Below, in pieces: positions 17,134-26,287 of a stretch of DNA of 64,000 bases. This DNA comes from Tunicatimonas sp964551335 (GTDB lineage Bacteria > Bacteroidota > Bacteroidia > Cytophagales > Cyclobacteriaceae): the NCBI GenBank assembly GCA_964551335.1, contig CAZKCO010000003.1, positions 124,001-188,000 of the forward strand, written 5' to 3'. The position numbers and the translations under genes were made by a program. The notes under the pieces were generated by a model that was given only the letters and a program-made list of their open reading frames with translations, made no database searches and was not told the DNA's origin. Positions within the stretch are counted from its first letter, which is position 1. Each line of letters opens with the position of its first letter.

Positions 17134-20100
17134 ATGGCCATGAGCGAACGAGAAAGAGTTGATTTTTTTATTGTGGGTATTGGCGCTTCAGCGGGCGGCT
17201 TGCAGGCACTTCAGGATTTTTTTTCCAAAATGCCCAAGAAAAACCCGGCCGCTTTTGTAGTGATCCAGCATCTTTCCCCGGACTTCGAAAGTATGATGGA
17301 TGAGCTTCTGGCGAAGTACACCGGTATGTCTATTGTAAAAGTGACCAAGCCTACCAAAGTACATCCCAACCACGTGTACTTGATGAGTCCTAAGCAAAAT
17401 TTAGAATTGATTAATGGCTCACTCCAACCCCGGAAGCCTGATGCAAAAAACAAACCCAACCTCCCAATTGATTTGTTTTTTAATTCTTTGGGCCGGGAAT
17501 GGGGTATCAACTCAGTAGGAATTATACTTACCGGAACCGGTACCGACGGAAGCCGGGGAATAAAAACGATTAAGGAGCAAGGTGGTATTGTGATGGTACA
17601 AGACCCCGATACGGCTAAGTTTGATGGGATGCCCAATGCTGCAGTATTAACCGGGTTAGCCGATTATGTTCTAGAACTGCCCGAAATGGCGCAGGAAGTA
17701 CGGCGCATTATCACCCGGTTTCCCGAAACACCTGCTAGTGCCGAAGAGTTACCGTCTTCAGAAAGAGAGCATCTGGTAAAAATTCTTCAGTTGGTTGCCC
17801 AGGAAACCAACATCGATTTTAGCCTGTATAAGGAAGCTACCATCCTACGACGCATGCAAAAACGCATGCATATCACCAATACCGACACGCTGGAGCATTA
17901 CTATGAGATGCTTTCTTCCGATACAAAGGAAGTAGAGCGCTTGAGTAATGAGTTCCTAATCGGGGTATCCAGCTTCTTCCGAGATGGTCATCCCTGGGAA
18001 GTATTCTACCAAGAAGTACTTCCCTCCTTGATGGAAAAACTAAATAAAGACGACAACAAAACGATCCGCATATGGGTGGCTGGCTGCTCTACCGGCGAGG
18101 AAGCCTACACCATTGGAATGTTGGTAGACGACTATTGCAGCCAGCACCACCTAAGCCCTGATTATAAAATATTCGGTTCGGATATTGACAAACGAGCCAT
18201 TTATGCAGCCGGTTTGGGAGTATACGGAAGCAATATAGCCGATACTATCCCGGATCACTACTTGAATTACTATTTCGAACGGTCGGGTAATACTTACCGG
18301 GTAAAGAAATTTTTCCGAGACCACTTCGTTTTTGCTTCCCAGAATATCATTGCTGACCCACCCTTCATCCGAATGGACGTAGTATCCTGCCGCAATGTGC
18401 TCATCTACCTGAATCCTGAAGTGCAGCAAACAGCCTTAGCTAATTTCCATTTTTCACTGAATAAAGACGGCTTTCTGATTCTGGGGAAGAGCGAAAATAT
18501 CCGGCATCTACTCCCCTTCTTTACGTCAGTAGGAAAGAGTGTCAATATCTTTCAAAACCGTATTGCTTCGGCAGGTAAGCTCCCAAATCATCATACTAAG
18601 CCGGCTAGTCAAACTACTTCTACCACTAATCCTTCTCCCCAAGATAGCACTGCTCTTACGGCTTCGGTACTTAATAGTCTAATGAGCGAGGCTTACGACG
18701 AAGCCGGTGCACTGGTTAATAGTAATTACCAGATTCTGCACGTACAAGGCAATGTTGATCGTTACTTTCATTTCCCGAAAAAGAGTCTTCGGATGCATCT
18801 GGAGGATGTACTGGGCAAAGATGAATACTTGCTCGTAAAAAGTGGAGTGCGGGAGGCTCTTAACCGAAAAAAATCGGTTTACTACCCGGAAGCGATGTTT
18901 AAAAAGGGGCGCTCTAAACGAATGGTTGACCTGCGCTTTAAAGCAATTCGTTCTGCGGCATTAAACGAAAAAATTGTTTACATAGAATTCAGGAATGACC
19001 GCAAAACAAGCGGTAGTCAGAAAAAACCAACGCTGGTTAATTCGGAAGAGGACAACCGGCAAATTGATTTGTTAGAAAGGGAGGTTGACGAAAAACAACG
19101 CCTGATTCAAACCCTTCGGGAAGACCTGGACACCCACAGCGAAGAGCTTCAGACCACCAACGAAGAACTTCTGGCCTCTAATGAAGAGCTGCAAAGCTCT
19201 AACGAAGAACTACAGTCGGTGAATGAAGAGCTCTACACGCTAAACTCGGAGCTGGAAGACAAAGTAAAGGAAGTAACCCGCGCTAACAATGATATTATCA
19301 ATGTCTTTAACAGCACCGAAATTGCTACTATTTTCATTGACCAGAACTTCCTGATCCGCCGCCTCACCCCTAACGTCTCGAAGATAATCAATATCACCGA
19401 AAAAGATATTGGCCGATCCATTGACCACTTCACTACCAAATTAAAAAATATTTCTCTCTCTGACCTTACCCAGCAGGTACTACAGACCAAGCAACCGTTA
19501 GAACGTGAGGTTGATCTGATCATTGAAGAATGTTGTTATCTAATGCGGATACTTCCTTACCGGGAAGCCGATGGCACGGTGGATGGTTTAATCATTACCT
19601 TTGTGGATATTACCGAAGTAAAGGACGCTCAAACCGAGGTTAAAAATGCCCGGGCCTTTGCCGAAAGTATCGTAGATACCGTTATTGATCCGCTGCTGGT
19701 ACTAAATAATAATCTAAAAGTGATTAGTGCCAACCCGGCGTTCTATGCCACTTTTAAAACATCCATAGAAAGAACCAGCGATCAGCACATATACGACTTG
19801 GGAAACGGCCAGTGGAATCAACCCGATTTGCGAAGACTACTGGAAGAAGTTATCCCGGAAAAAAATATTATTTCCGATTACAAAATTGAGCACAGCTTTC
19901 CAACGATCGGGCACCGGATTATGAATCTGAATGCGGTTGCCATTCCTCAGTTGGGCAAAACCCCAGCGCTAATACTACTTATCATCCGCGACATTACCGA
20001 AAAAGAAGAGCGCCGCAAACAGCTTCAGGAAACCGCCGAACGGCTCAATCTGGTTTTACACACATCCAAAGTGGGTACCTGGGAGTGGGACTTACAAAGA

Positions 20101-21876
20101 CAGAAGGTATTGGGCGATACTCGTCTTCATGAAATTTTTGATCTGCCCACATCGGAAGAGATTGCCTTTGAAGATCTTTTTAAAAAAGTTCATCCGGACG
20201 ACCGATCTAAAGTATCTCAAGCGCTGCACGACGCGATTGAGCAGCAGAAGACGTACTATGCCGAGTTCAGAATTAAAATTGCCAACGGAGAAGTTCGCCA
20301 TCTGATAGGACGGGGGAATTTACTGAGTACTGAAGAAGGCGAGGTTCGTAAAATGCTAGGCATCAACTTGGATATAACCGATCAAAAGCGGGCTGAGGAA
20401 GAAAATGTGCAGTACGGAAAGCTACTGGAAGAGTCTTACAACGAGATTTACATCTTCGATGCAGAAACGCTTCAGTTTATTAATGTAAACCGTGGCGCCC
20501 GGCAGAATTTAGGGTACAGTATGGAGGAGCTTTCCGGCTTCACTCCTCTTGATATAAAACCAGACTATACCCAACAAAGCTTTGCTCAACTGATTGAACC
20601 TCTGAAAAGCGGTAGCGAAGAAATAGTTACGTTTGAAACCGTGCATCAACGCAAAGACGGTAGTCAGTATAACGTATTAATCAATTTGCAGCTATCCACC
20701 TTTCGCGATAAAAAAGTTTTTATGGCTATTGTTCAGGATACTACCGAACAAGCTCGTGCCAAAGAGCAACTGCGCAAAAGCGAAGAACGACTGGCCGTGG
20801 CTATCACCGGTACGGCCGATGGCATCTGGGACTGGCCCGATATACAGCAAGATTACGTGTGGTGGTCGCCCCGATTCTACGAACTCATTGGTTTACAGAA
20901 CCAAGAGATAGAATCTTCTCTCTCAAATTTCAGTAAAATCACTCACCCAAAAGATATAAGTATCTGGGAAAAAGCACTAGATGAGCACATTAAGAGCGGT
21001 AAGCCTTACGATGTATCGGTTCGCTTGCGCCACCAAGAAAAAGCGTATCGTTGGTTCCGAATCCGGGGAAAAGTAGTCCGTGACCGGGATGGGAATCCTG
21101 TACGGATGGGCGGGTCCATTTCCGATGTTCATAATCAGAAAATGGCTGAAGCAAAACTAAAAAAGACCAACCGGGAGCTACGGATTGCTAACGAGTACTT
21201 GGATAATTTTGTGTTTACTGCGGCTCACGATTTGCGGGCACCGGTCGCTAATCTTAAGTCGTTATCTGGCTTACTGCAAACCAATAACGGACAAGACCAC
21301 CGGGTGGTAGAAAAGATCGATCAGTCGGTTGATCGACTTGAAGGGACCCTACGAGGCATAATCCGAATACTGGATATTCAACAGGCAGAAGGCGAGGAGC
21401 ATGCATCAATAAGCTTTGAGAAAGTACTGAAATCAGTTTGTAAAGATCTGGAGGAGAAAATTGATAAAACCAACGCAGTCATTCGCAGTGCCTTTTCTGT
21501 AGATAGCATCCAATACGTAGAGTTCTATCTTGCCTCCATTCTCAAGAATCTTATCTCAAATGCTATTAAATACCAATCTGACGAACAGCCTCCTCAAATA
21601 AGTATCCATACTGAAAATAAGAACGGCTATATTTGTCTGAAAGTACAGGATAATGGCGTTGGTATTGATCTGCATCGATACGGCAAAAAGATTTTTAGAC
21701 CCTTTGAACGTTTGCACCGTTCTATTGAAGGTTTAGGTATTGGCCTACATATCATCAAAACCATCGTAGAAAAAAACGGAGGGTATATTGAAGTGCAGAG
21801 TCAGCCAGGAGAAGGAACTACTTTTTTGGTTTACCTAAAGCCCTACACCTATGAAGAAAAAAATACTACTGATTGA
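17134..21876 (+). CDS. CheB-CheR-multi-PAS hybrid histidine kinase
   Basis: A 1580-residue cytoplasmic protein. Residues 10-190 are a CheB methylesterase domain with Ser19 (GIGASAGG), His46 (VIQHLSP) and Asp138 (TGTGTDGS) all present. Residues about 210-480 are a CheR methyltransferase (AGCSTGEEAYTIG, SCRNVLIYL). A coiled coil rich in EEL repeats covers about 640-720, then about five PAS domains up to 1345. The phospho-acceptor is His1365 in AAHDLRAPV, followed by an HATPase domain with N, G1 and G2 boxes (NLISNAIKY, DNGVGID, GLGIGLHI). CheB here lacks its own receiver. Its last 26 bp overlap the response-regulator gene. Confidence 0.94.
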   Translation: MAMSERERVDFFIVGIGASAGGLQALQDFFSKMPKKNPAAFVVIQHLSPDFESMMDELLAKYTGMSIVKVTKPTKVHPNHVYLMSPKQNLELINGSLQPRKPDAKNKPNLPIDLFFNSLGREWGINSVGIILTGTGTDGSRGIKTIKEQGGIVMVQDPDTAKFDGMPNAAVLTGLADYVLELPEMAQEVRRIITRFPETPASAEELPSSEREHLVKILQLVAQETNIDFSLYKEATILRRMQKRMHITNTDTLEHYYEMLSSDTKEVERLSNEFLIGVSSFFRDGHPWEVFYQEVLPSLMEKLNKDDNKTIRIWVAGCSTGEEAYTIGMLVDDYCSQHHLSPDYKIFGSDIDKRAIYAAGLGVYGSNIADTIPDHYLNYYFERSGNTYRVKKFFRDHFVFASQNIIADPPFIRMDVVSCRNVLIYLNPEVQQTALANFHFSLNKDGFLILGKSENIRHLLPFFTSVGKSVNIFQNRIASAGKLPNHHTKPASQTTSTTNPSPQDSTALTASVLNSLMSEAYDEAGALVNSNYQILHVQGNVDRYFHFPKKSLRMHLEDVLGKDEYLLVKSGVREALNRKKSVYYPEAMFKKGRSKRMVDLRFKAIRSAALNEKIVYIEFRNDRKTSGSQKKPTLVNSEEDNRQIDLLEREVDEKQRLIQTLREDLDTHSEELQTTNEELLASNEELQSSNEELQSVNEELYTLNSELEDKVKEVTRANNDIINVFNSTEIATIFIDQNFLIRRLTPNVSKIINITEKDIGRSIDHFTTKLKNISLSDLTQQVLQTKQPLEREVDLIIEECCYLMRILPYREADGTVDGLIITFVDITEVKDAQTEVKNARAFAESIVDTVIDPLLVLNNNLKVISANPAFYATFKTSIERTSDQHIYDLGNGQWNQPDLRRLLEEVIPEKNIISDYKIEHSFPTIGHRIMNLNAVAIPQLGKTPALILLIIRDITEKEERRKQLQETAERLNLVLHTSKVGTWEWDLQRQKVLGDTRLHEIFDLPTSEEIAFEDLFKKVHPDDRSKVSQALHDAIEQQKTYYAEFRIKIANGEVRHLIGRGNLLSTEEGEVRKMLGINLDITDQKRAEEENVQYGKLLEESYNEIYIFDAETLQFINVNRGARQNLGYSMEELSGFTPLDIKPDYTQQSFAQLIEPLKSGSEEIVTFETVHQRKDGSQYNVLINLQLSTFRDKKVFMAIVQDTTEQARAKEQLRKSEERLAVAITGTADGIWDWPDIQQDYVWWSPRFYELIGLQNQEIESSLSNFSKITHPKDISIWEKALDEHIKSGKPYDVSVRLRHQEKAYRWFRIRGKVVRDRDGNPVRMGGSISDVHNQKMAEAKLKKTNRELRIANEYLDNFVFTAAHDLRAPVANLKSLSGLLQTNNGQDHRVVEKIDQSVDRLEGTLRGIIRILDIQQAEGEEHASISFEKVLKSVCKDLEEKIDKTNAVIRSAFSVDSIQYVEFYLASILKNLISNAIKYQSDEQPPQISIHTENKNGYICLKVQDNGVGIDLHRYGKKIFRPFERLHRSIEGLGIGLHIIKTIVEKNGGYIEVQSQPGEGTTFLVYLKPYTYEEKNTTD

Positions 21877-22243
21877 TGATGATGAGATTAACAATTTTAT
21901 TGCTGAAGAATGGTTAAAGTCTCATCATGATAATGCTCAACTTTTTGCTTACTCAAACGTAGAGGATGCACTGGTATATCTTCGTTCGTCTACCGATGAA
22001 GAATATCCTGATTTGATTCTATGCGATTTAAAGATGCCCATGTATGATGGCTTCGAGTTTATTGAACTCTACGAGAATGAATTCTATCCCGATCATCCCG
22101 ACACAAAACTGATTGTAGTTAGCTCCTCGCTCCGAAAGCAAGACATCAGCAAAGCCAAAGCTTATCAATCAGTTTCCGACTTTGTGGCAAAGCATTCCAT
22201 TCAGGAAAATTTTCGCTTTATTTTTGAAAATTACATAAACTAG
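21851..22243 (+). CDS. Single-domain response regulator
   Basis: A 130-residue receiver domain with no output domain. Acidic pocket residues DDD lie at 9-11, the phospho-accepting Asp59 in LILCDLKMP, the switch Ser in VVSSS near 90 and the Lys in FVAKH near 114. The start lies inside the last codons of the hybrid kinase, so the two are translationally coupled and almost certainly cognate partners. It probably relays phosphate or acts through protein contact. Confidence 0.94.
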   Translation: MKKKILLIDDDEINNFIAEEWLKSHHDNAQLFAYSNVEDALVYLRSSTDEEYPDLILCDLKMPMYDGFEFIELYENEFYPDHPDTKLIVVSSSLRKQDISKAKAYQSVSDFVAKHSIQENFRFIFENYIN

Positions 22244-22813
22244 ATGTCGCTTTACTACACTAACCGTAAAGGTCACAACCACTACTTACGAGCGGCAACT
22301 ACGAAAAAAGGAGGCACACGTTATTACATTGTACGGCATCCCGAACGCTACGCCGACGACGAACTGATGCTGCAAATGCCCGAGGGGTTTGAATTCTACG
22401 AACATCCTTTTGACGCCCGGGTAGTGCTAAGAAAAAAATTAAAAAGCACTATTACTGATGACGAGCTAAATATCGTAGACCAAGTAATGAAGCAACACGA
22501 AACCGTAAAGGATTATCTACTCGACCGGGATAAGGAAAGCATTTTTGTGTATCAGACTGGGCATACTGAAGCAGATACTTTTTACGACAAAGAACTATTC
22601 CGTCTGATTCAGCAGTACGACGCTAAATTGCGGTTCCGGAAAACCGAAGAAGAGACCTATCAGGCGCAGCGCTTCTGCCACCTGAGCCACTACTACGGCT
22701 GGATTACTCTGGAAACCAGCCCTCACTTAGGCGACCTCGCCCAAAAATTCTGCTATCACATTGATAAGGAAAGCTTACTACAGTTCTGGATTGAAGGGGA
22801 GGAAGACTGGTAA
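22244..22813 (+). CDS. Unknown protein in the kinase operon
   Basis: I do not recognise this 189-residue protein. Its ATG begins at the base after the response regulator's stop codon, so it belongs to the same operon. It has no signal peptide or membrane segment, is rich in aromatic and charged residues, and opens SLYYTNRKGHNHYLRAATT. Two histidine/tyrosine clusters stand out: IVRHPERYADDEL, and FCHLSHYYGWITLE near the C-terminus. It ends one base before the convergent PmoA-like gene. Its position suggests a third component of the signalling system or an output protein. Confidence 0.8.
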   Translation: MSLYYTNRKGHNHYLRAATTKKGGTRYYIVRHPERYADDELMLQMPEGFEFYEHPFDARVVLRKKLKSTITDDELNIVDQVMKQHETVKDYLLDRDKESIFVYQTGHTEADTFYDKELFRLIQQYDAKLRFRKTEEETYQAQRFCHLSHYYGWITLETSPHLGDLAQKFCYHIDKESLLQFWIEGEEDW

Positions 22814-23869
22814 TTAGCTGGCATCGGCAAAGTTAGCGTACCAGGCTTTAATCGCCTCTTCGTTCAACGGTTCATCGGCACCGTAAATCACAATCCGGTA
22901 CCGGAACGTAACTGATTCTTGGGGTTCCAGCGCGAAATTCAGCTCTTCTTCGCCCTTTGAAAAAACCTTCTGCCCCAGTGGGTTAGCCGAAAATAATCCG
23001 TAGCCCCGAGCATGCCAGTAGGTAGGATAGCCCACATTGTCGGGATGATCCATGATGATGATAGAAACCTCCTCTTCCTCGATAGTACCCACTAGATTAA
23101 CCCATTCAGCCCGGGTTCCCCATACTTCGGTTCCGCTTACCCCTTCACTACTAAAGTATTTCCCGCTTACTCCTTCGTTATCCATTTTTTCCACTTCGGT
23201 CGCATTTCCGTTAGCATCGGTAAACTTATCGGGTTTATCAGAGGGATGCTCCAATTCGCGGGTAACCCGAATAGCGATCATTCCTTCCTTATTATCATCA
23301 AATGCAACCGGCTGTTCTTCGGCAGTGAGTGTAGTGACCCGATCGATGACATAGGCATCTTCCTTTTTGAAAAAAGAGAAAGTAGTAGTTTCATCCAGTA
23401 ACTTTTTATTATCAGGAGTAAGCCAATCAGCAGCGACTTTTAGTTGCCCTACTTCTCCACTCTTTGTTTCCAGTATTTCTCGGTGGCGAATGGTTCCGTA
23501 ATGATCTCGTTTATCTTCAGAAATTGCCTCAGAATTATTCCAGAAGTCCAAGCCGTTTACTTTACCGTAGTTTAGCCACAGCCCCACGTGATGCGGGTGG
23601 TCTACTCGCTCCCCTGCCTTCGGCAGCAAAGGATAACTGCGGGTTACAATAGTTCCTTCCGGTGTCCGGATCGGAAACAGCACCGGCTTCTTAATAGCTT
23701 CGGGATAGATATAAGACGTAAACGGTTGGCCGTCGATCGAGATATCCACCGATTCCGATTTTTCCGTTACTTCCACCTGCGCTAATAGTAGATTAAACTG
23801 AAGCATACCGAGTAAAAAAGCCAAAAGCCCGCCGAAAGCAGGCTTTGGCCAGAAGTTAGGTAGTTGCAT
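22814..23869 (-). CDS. Exported PmoA-like (DUF6807) protein
   Basis: A 351-residue protein with a signal peptide (LLAFLLGMLQFNLLLA). The family motifs RVDHPHHVGLWLNYG (about 90-104), GLDFWNN, GYPTYWHARGYGLFSANPLG and FRYRIVIY are clear. The Pfam name refers to methane oxygenase PmoA, but these proteins are not methane oxygenase subunits; the fold is a large beta-sandwich. They co-occur with Gfo/Idh oxidoreductases in Bacteroidota and Planctomycetes carbohydrate clusters. Here it lies 4 bp after a Gfo/Idh gene, in one operon. Activity unknown. Confidence 0.87.
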   Translation of the reverse strand: MQLPNFWPKPAFGGLLAFLLGMLQFNLLLAQVEVTEKSESVDISIDGQPFTSYIYPEAIKKPVLFPIRTPEGTIVTRSYPLLPKAGERVDHPHHVGLWLNYGKVNGLDFWNNSEAISEDKRDHYGTIRHREILETKSGEVGQLKVAADWLTPDNKKLLDETTTFSFFKKEDAYVIDRVTTLTAEEQPVAFDDNKEGMIAIRVTRELEHPSDKPDKFTDANGNATEVEKMDNEGVSGKYFSSEGVSGTEVWGTRAEWVNLVGTIEEEEVSIIIMDHPDNVGYPTYWHARGYGLFSANPLGQKVFSKGEEELNFALEPQESVTFRYRIVIYGADEPLNEEAIKAWYANFADAS

Positions 23870-23873
23870 AGGA

Positions 23874-25211
23874 TTAGCTGGCTACAATTTCTTGATCTTT
23901 AGCATCAAAGGTTACCCGCTTGCCGGTATGTAACGCTTTTACGGTCATCAGATTGGCTACTGAATGGTTATAACCTACCCGGACCGGAGCGTGGGGCTCT
24001 TTTCGGCTACGTACGCAATCCATCCAGTTGCGCATGTGGTTAGAGGTCATGTTATCGGCTCCGGTATCAGCACTGGTTACTACCTGCTCACCCTTTAGCT
24101 CCCGCTCTTCCAGCCGGTTGGGCTCCATTCCCATAGCCGAGGCGTGGCGTTCGGTCAGACCACCATCCGGGGTGATCATATTAGTATCCAAATTCAGGGT
24201 TCCGGCATTGGAGTAGTAAATTTCTTTTACTCCACCGGCGGAGTTGGTAAAACGGGAGGAGTATACCACCTGGAAACCTTCATTTGGGTTATCATCCGGA
24301 CCGTAGTCAAATACCGCCGTCATGGTGTCGGGATTTTCCCGTCCGTCTTTCCACAGATAAATACCACCGTTGGCCGCTACGCTGCGCGGATGATCGTAGC
24401 CCGAGAACCAGTGTACCGTATCAATCTGATGCGACATCCACTGGCCGGGAATTCCGGATGAATACGGCCAGAACAAGCGATATTCCAGGTACTTACGAGG
24501 GTCCCACTCTACTTTAGGCCGGTTCATCAGGTAACGATCCCAATCGGTGTCTTCTTTCTTGATAGAAGCTACCAAATCGGGGCGACGCCAGCGACCGGGC
24601 TGGTTTACATTCCAGGTCATGTTCACCATCACAATATCGCCGAACTTACCGGACTTGATATAATCTTCAGCGGCGTGGTAGTTGCTACCGCTCCGTCGCT
24701 GCGATCCGATCTGGATAATCCGGTCGGAGGCCTCTGCCGTATCCCGAATCTTCTTATTGTCTTCCATGGACTCCGCCAACGGCTTTTCAATGTAGGCATC
24801 ACAACCGTTTTCAATCGCTTCTACCCCGTGCAGTGCATGCTGGAAGTCAGCCGTGCTGATGATGACCGCATCCACATCGCTCTTTTCGTAGAGCTCTTCG
24901 TTATTACGAGCCATATCGACCTTTTTGATACCTTTCTCTTCCAGGTAAGCTTTGGCTTCGTCGCGACGGCGGTTCCAGATGTCGGAAACTCCCACAATCT
25001 CAAAGTTCATTTCTTCGGCATGGTTCATAAAGGCCGGAATGAGCGACCCACGGCAACGGTTAGAGAAACCCACGATTCCGACCCGTACGCGATCGTTTGC
25101 TCCTAAAATGCGTCCGTAGCTCCGGGCCGAAAAAGCAGTGCTCAAACCCACCGCTCCCAGTGCCGATTTCTTTATAAAATCCCTGCGGTTGTTATCAAAT
25201 TTATTCATCAT
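23874..25211 (-). CDS. Tat-exported Gfo/Idh/MocA oxidoreductase
   Basis: A 445-residue NAD(P)-dependent sugar oxidoreductase. NRRDFIKKSALGAVGLSTAF is a twin-arginine signal, so cofactor is bound before export. The Rossmann region is VGIVGFSNRCRG, and the family's lysine is in AYIEKPLAES. The C-terminal half has the motifs GQWMSHQIDTVHWFSG and PHAPVRVGYNHSV of the exported subgroup. Such enzymes oxidise the C3 hydroxyl of glycosides in several studied systems. It is upstream of, and coupled to, the PmoA-like gene and downstream of the DUF1080 gene. Confidence 0.93.
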   Translation of the reverse strand: MMNKFDNNRRDFIKKSALGAVGLSTAFSARSYGRILGANDRVRVGIVGFSNRCRGSLIPAFMNHAEEMNFEIVGVSDIWNRRRDEAKAYLEEKGIKKVDMARNNEELYEKSDVDAVIISTADFQHALHGVEAIENGCDAYIEKPLAESMEDNKKIRDTAEASDRIIQIGSQRRSGSNYHAAEDYIKSGKFGDIVMVNMTWNVNQPGRWRRPDLVASIKKEDTDWDRYLMNRPKVEWDPRKYLEYRLFWPYSSGIPGQWMSHQIDTVHWFSGYDHPRSVAANGGIYLWKDGRENPDTMTAVFDYGPDDNPNEGFQVVYSSRFTNSAGGVKEIYYSNAGTLNLDTNMITPDGGLTERHASAMGMEPNRLEERELKGEQVVTSADTGADNMTSNHMRNWMDCVRSRKEPHAPVRVGYNHSVANLMTVKALHTGKRVTFDAKDQEIVAS

Positions 25212-25263
25212 GTGATTTTTTGTTGGTTGTCAAAAAAGTTGGTGCCATAGCGGCCGCCGCGCG

Positions 25264-25361
25264 GTGTTTTAGTGTTATGGTATTATAGTGCTATAGATGA
25301 ATTGTGTGATCAATAGCTTCAACTATCTATAATGCACTAACACTTAAACACCATAACACTT
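25264..25361. repeat. Intergenic self-complementary element B
   Basis: The left arm (from 25271, AGTGTTATGGT) reappears as its complement at the right (ACCATAACACT, 25350-25360), and the inner parts CTATAGAT and ATCTATAATG also pair with small indels. The words GTGTTTTAGTGTTATGG repeat on an 8-9 bp period, as in elements at 4272 and 31363. It separates two leftward genes. Confidence 0.55.
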
Positions 25362-25365
25362 TAAA

Positions 25366-26175
25366 TTAAGAAGCCGGTAATTCCCGCACTTTAATGTTTT
25401 TAAAATAAACTCGGTTGCCGTGGTCCTGAAGCAGGATGTGGCCACTATCTGCCATACCGAAATTCTCCCACTTCACATACTTGCTATTCTCTACCAGATT
25501 GTTGTATTCACCGCTACCTCGCTCGTACTCCAGTACTTTTTCACCGTTCAGGTAGTGCTCCACTTGATTGCCCTGCACAATGATTCGGGCCGTATTCCAC
25601 TCGCCAATCCCTTTAAAGGGTTTACTATCGGGGGCACCAATCAAATCATACAGGGAGGCTAAGGTGCGGGTGCCGCCACCGTTGTTACCTAGTTTCGCAT
25701 CGGGATGCTGTTCATCGTCCAGCAGCTGGTACTCCAATCCAATCGCTGACCCCTGTGAGTTATAACCTTCGGTGACAAAGTACTTAATACCACTATTGGC
25801 TCCTTCGGTCAGTTTAAAATCAACCATAAACTCAAAATTGGCGTATTCGTTTTTGGTCACGATATCTCCTCCGTTCTGTGACTCAGCCCCGTCCGATTCC
25901 AGAACGATTAGCTGGCCATTTTCCACAACCCAACCTGCTTCAGGAAAAGCATCCTTATGGACACCTCGCCAATGATCAGGCGATTCACCGTCAAACAGCA
26001 GTAGCCATCCACCCTGCCGTTCTTCTTCGGTTAAAGTATTATCACCCGCTTCTTCGGATGCTACAGCTACCTCCGCCGGACTACTTTCTTCGGCCGTCTC
26101 GGTTGAGTTATTAGATGATGGTCCGCAACTGTACAAGAAAAATAGTGCAGTACCGTACAAAAAAAAGGTTCTCAT
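25366..26175 (-). CDS. DUF1080 / 3-keto-disaccharide hydrolase lipoprotein
   Basis: A 269-residue lipoprotein (TALFFLYSCGPSS) with a jelly-roll fold of the 3-keto-disaccharide hydrolase family. GWLLLFDGESPDHWRGV, FELMVDFKL-like NFEFMVDFKL, NSGIKYFV and GLEYQLLDDEQHPDA are the diagnostic segments. Some members cleave glycosidic bonds after C3 oxidation of the sugar. The neighbouring Gfo/Idh enzyme could supply the 3-keto substrate. An acidic linker near 25-45 separates the lipid anchor from the domain. Confidence 0.92.
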   Translation of the reverse strand: MRTFFLYGTALFFLYSCGPSSNNSTETAEESSPAEVAVASEEAGDNTLTEEERQGGWLLLFDGESPDHWRGVHKDAFPEAGWVVENGQLIVLESDGAESQNGGDIVTKNEYANFEFMVDFKLTEGANSGIKYFVTEGYNSQGSAIGLEYQLLDDEQHPDAKLGNNGGGTRTLASLYDLIGAPDSKPFKGIGEWNTARIIVQGNQVEHYLNGEKVLEYERGSGEYNNLVENSKYVKWENFGMADSGHILLQDHGNRVYFKNIKVRELPAS

Positions 26176-26287
26176 AAGTGTATTGTTAAATTGTTCAATT
26201 GTTCGATAGTTCTATTGTTCTAGGTCTCAGTCCATAGGCAATACTTTCTCTACTTTTCCGCCTCTCATTTCATATTTCGCTCTCTGT

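Noticed and set aside
22814..23869. Methane monooxygenase subunit
   Set aside because: The PmoA-like family name is historical; the protein is soluble and exported, without the membrane helices or metal sites of particulate methane monooxygenase.
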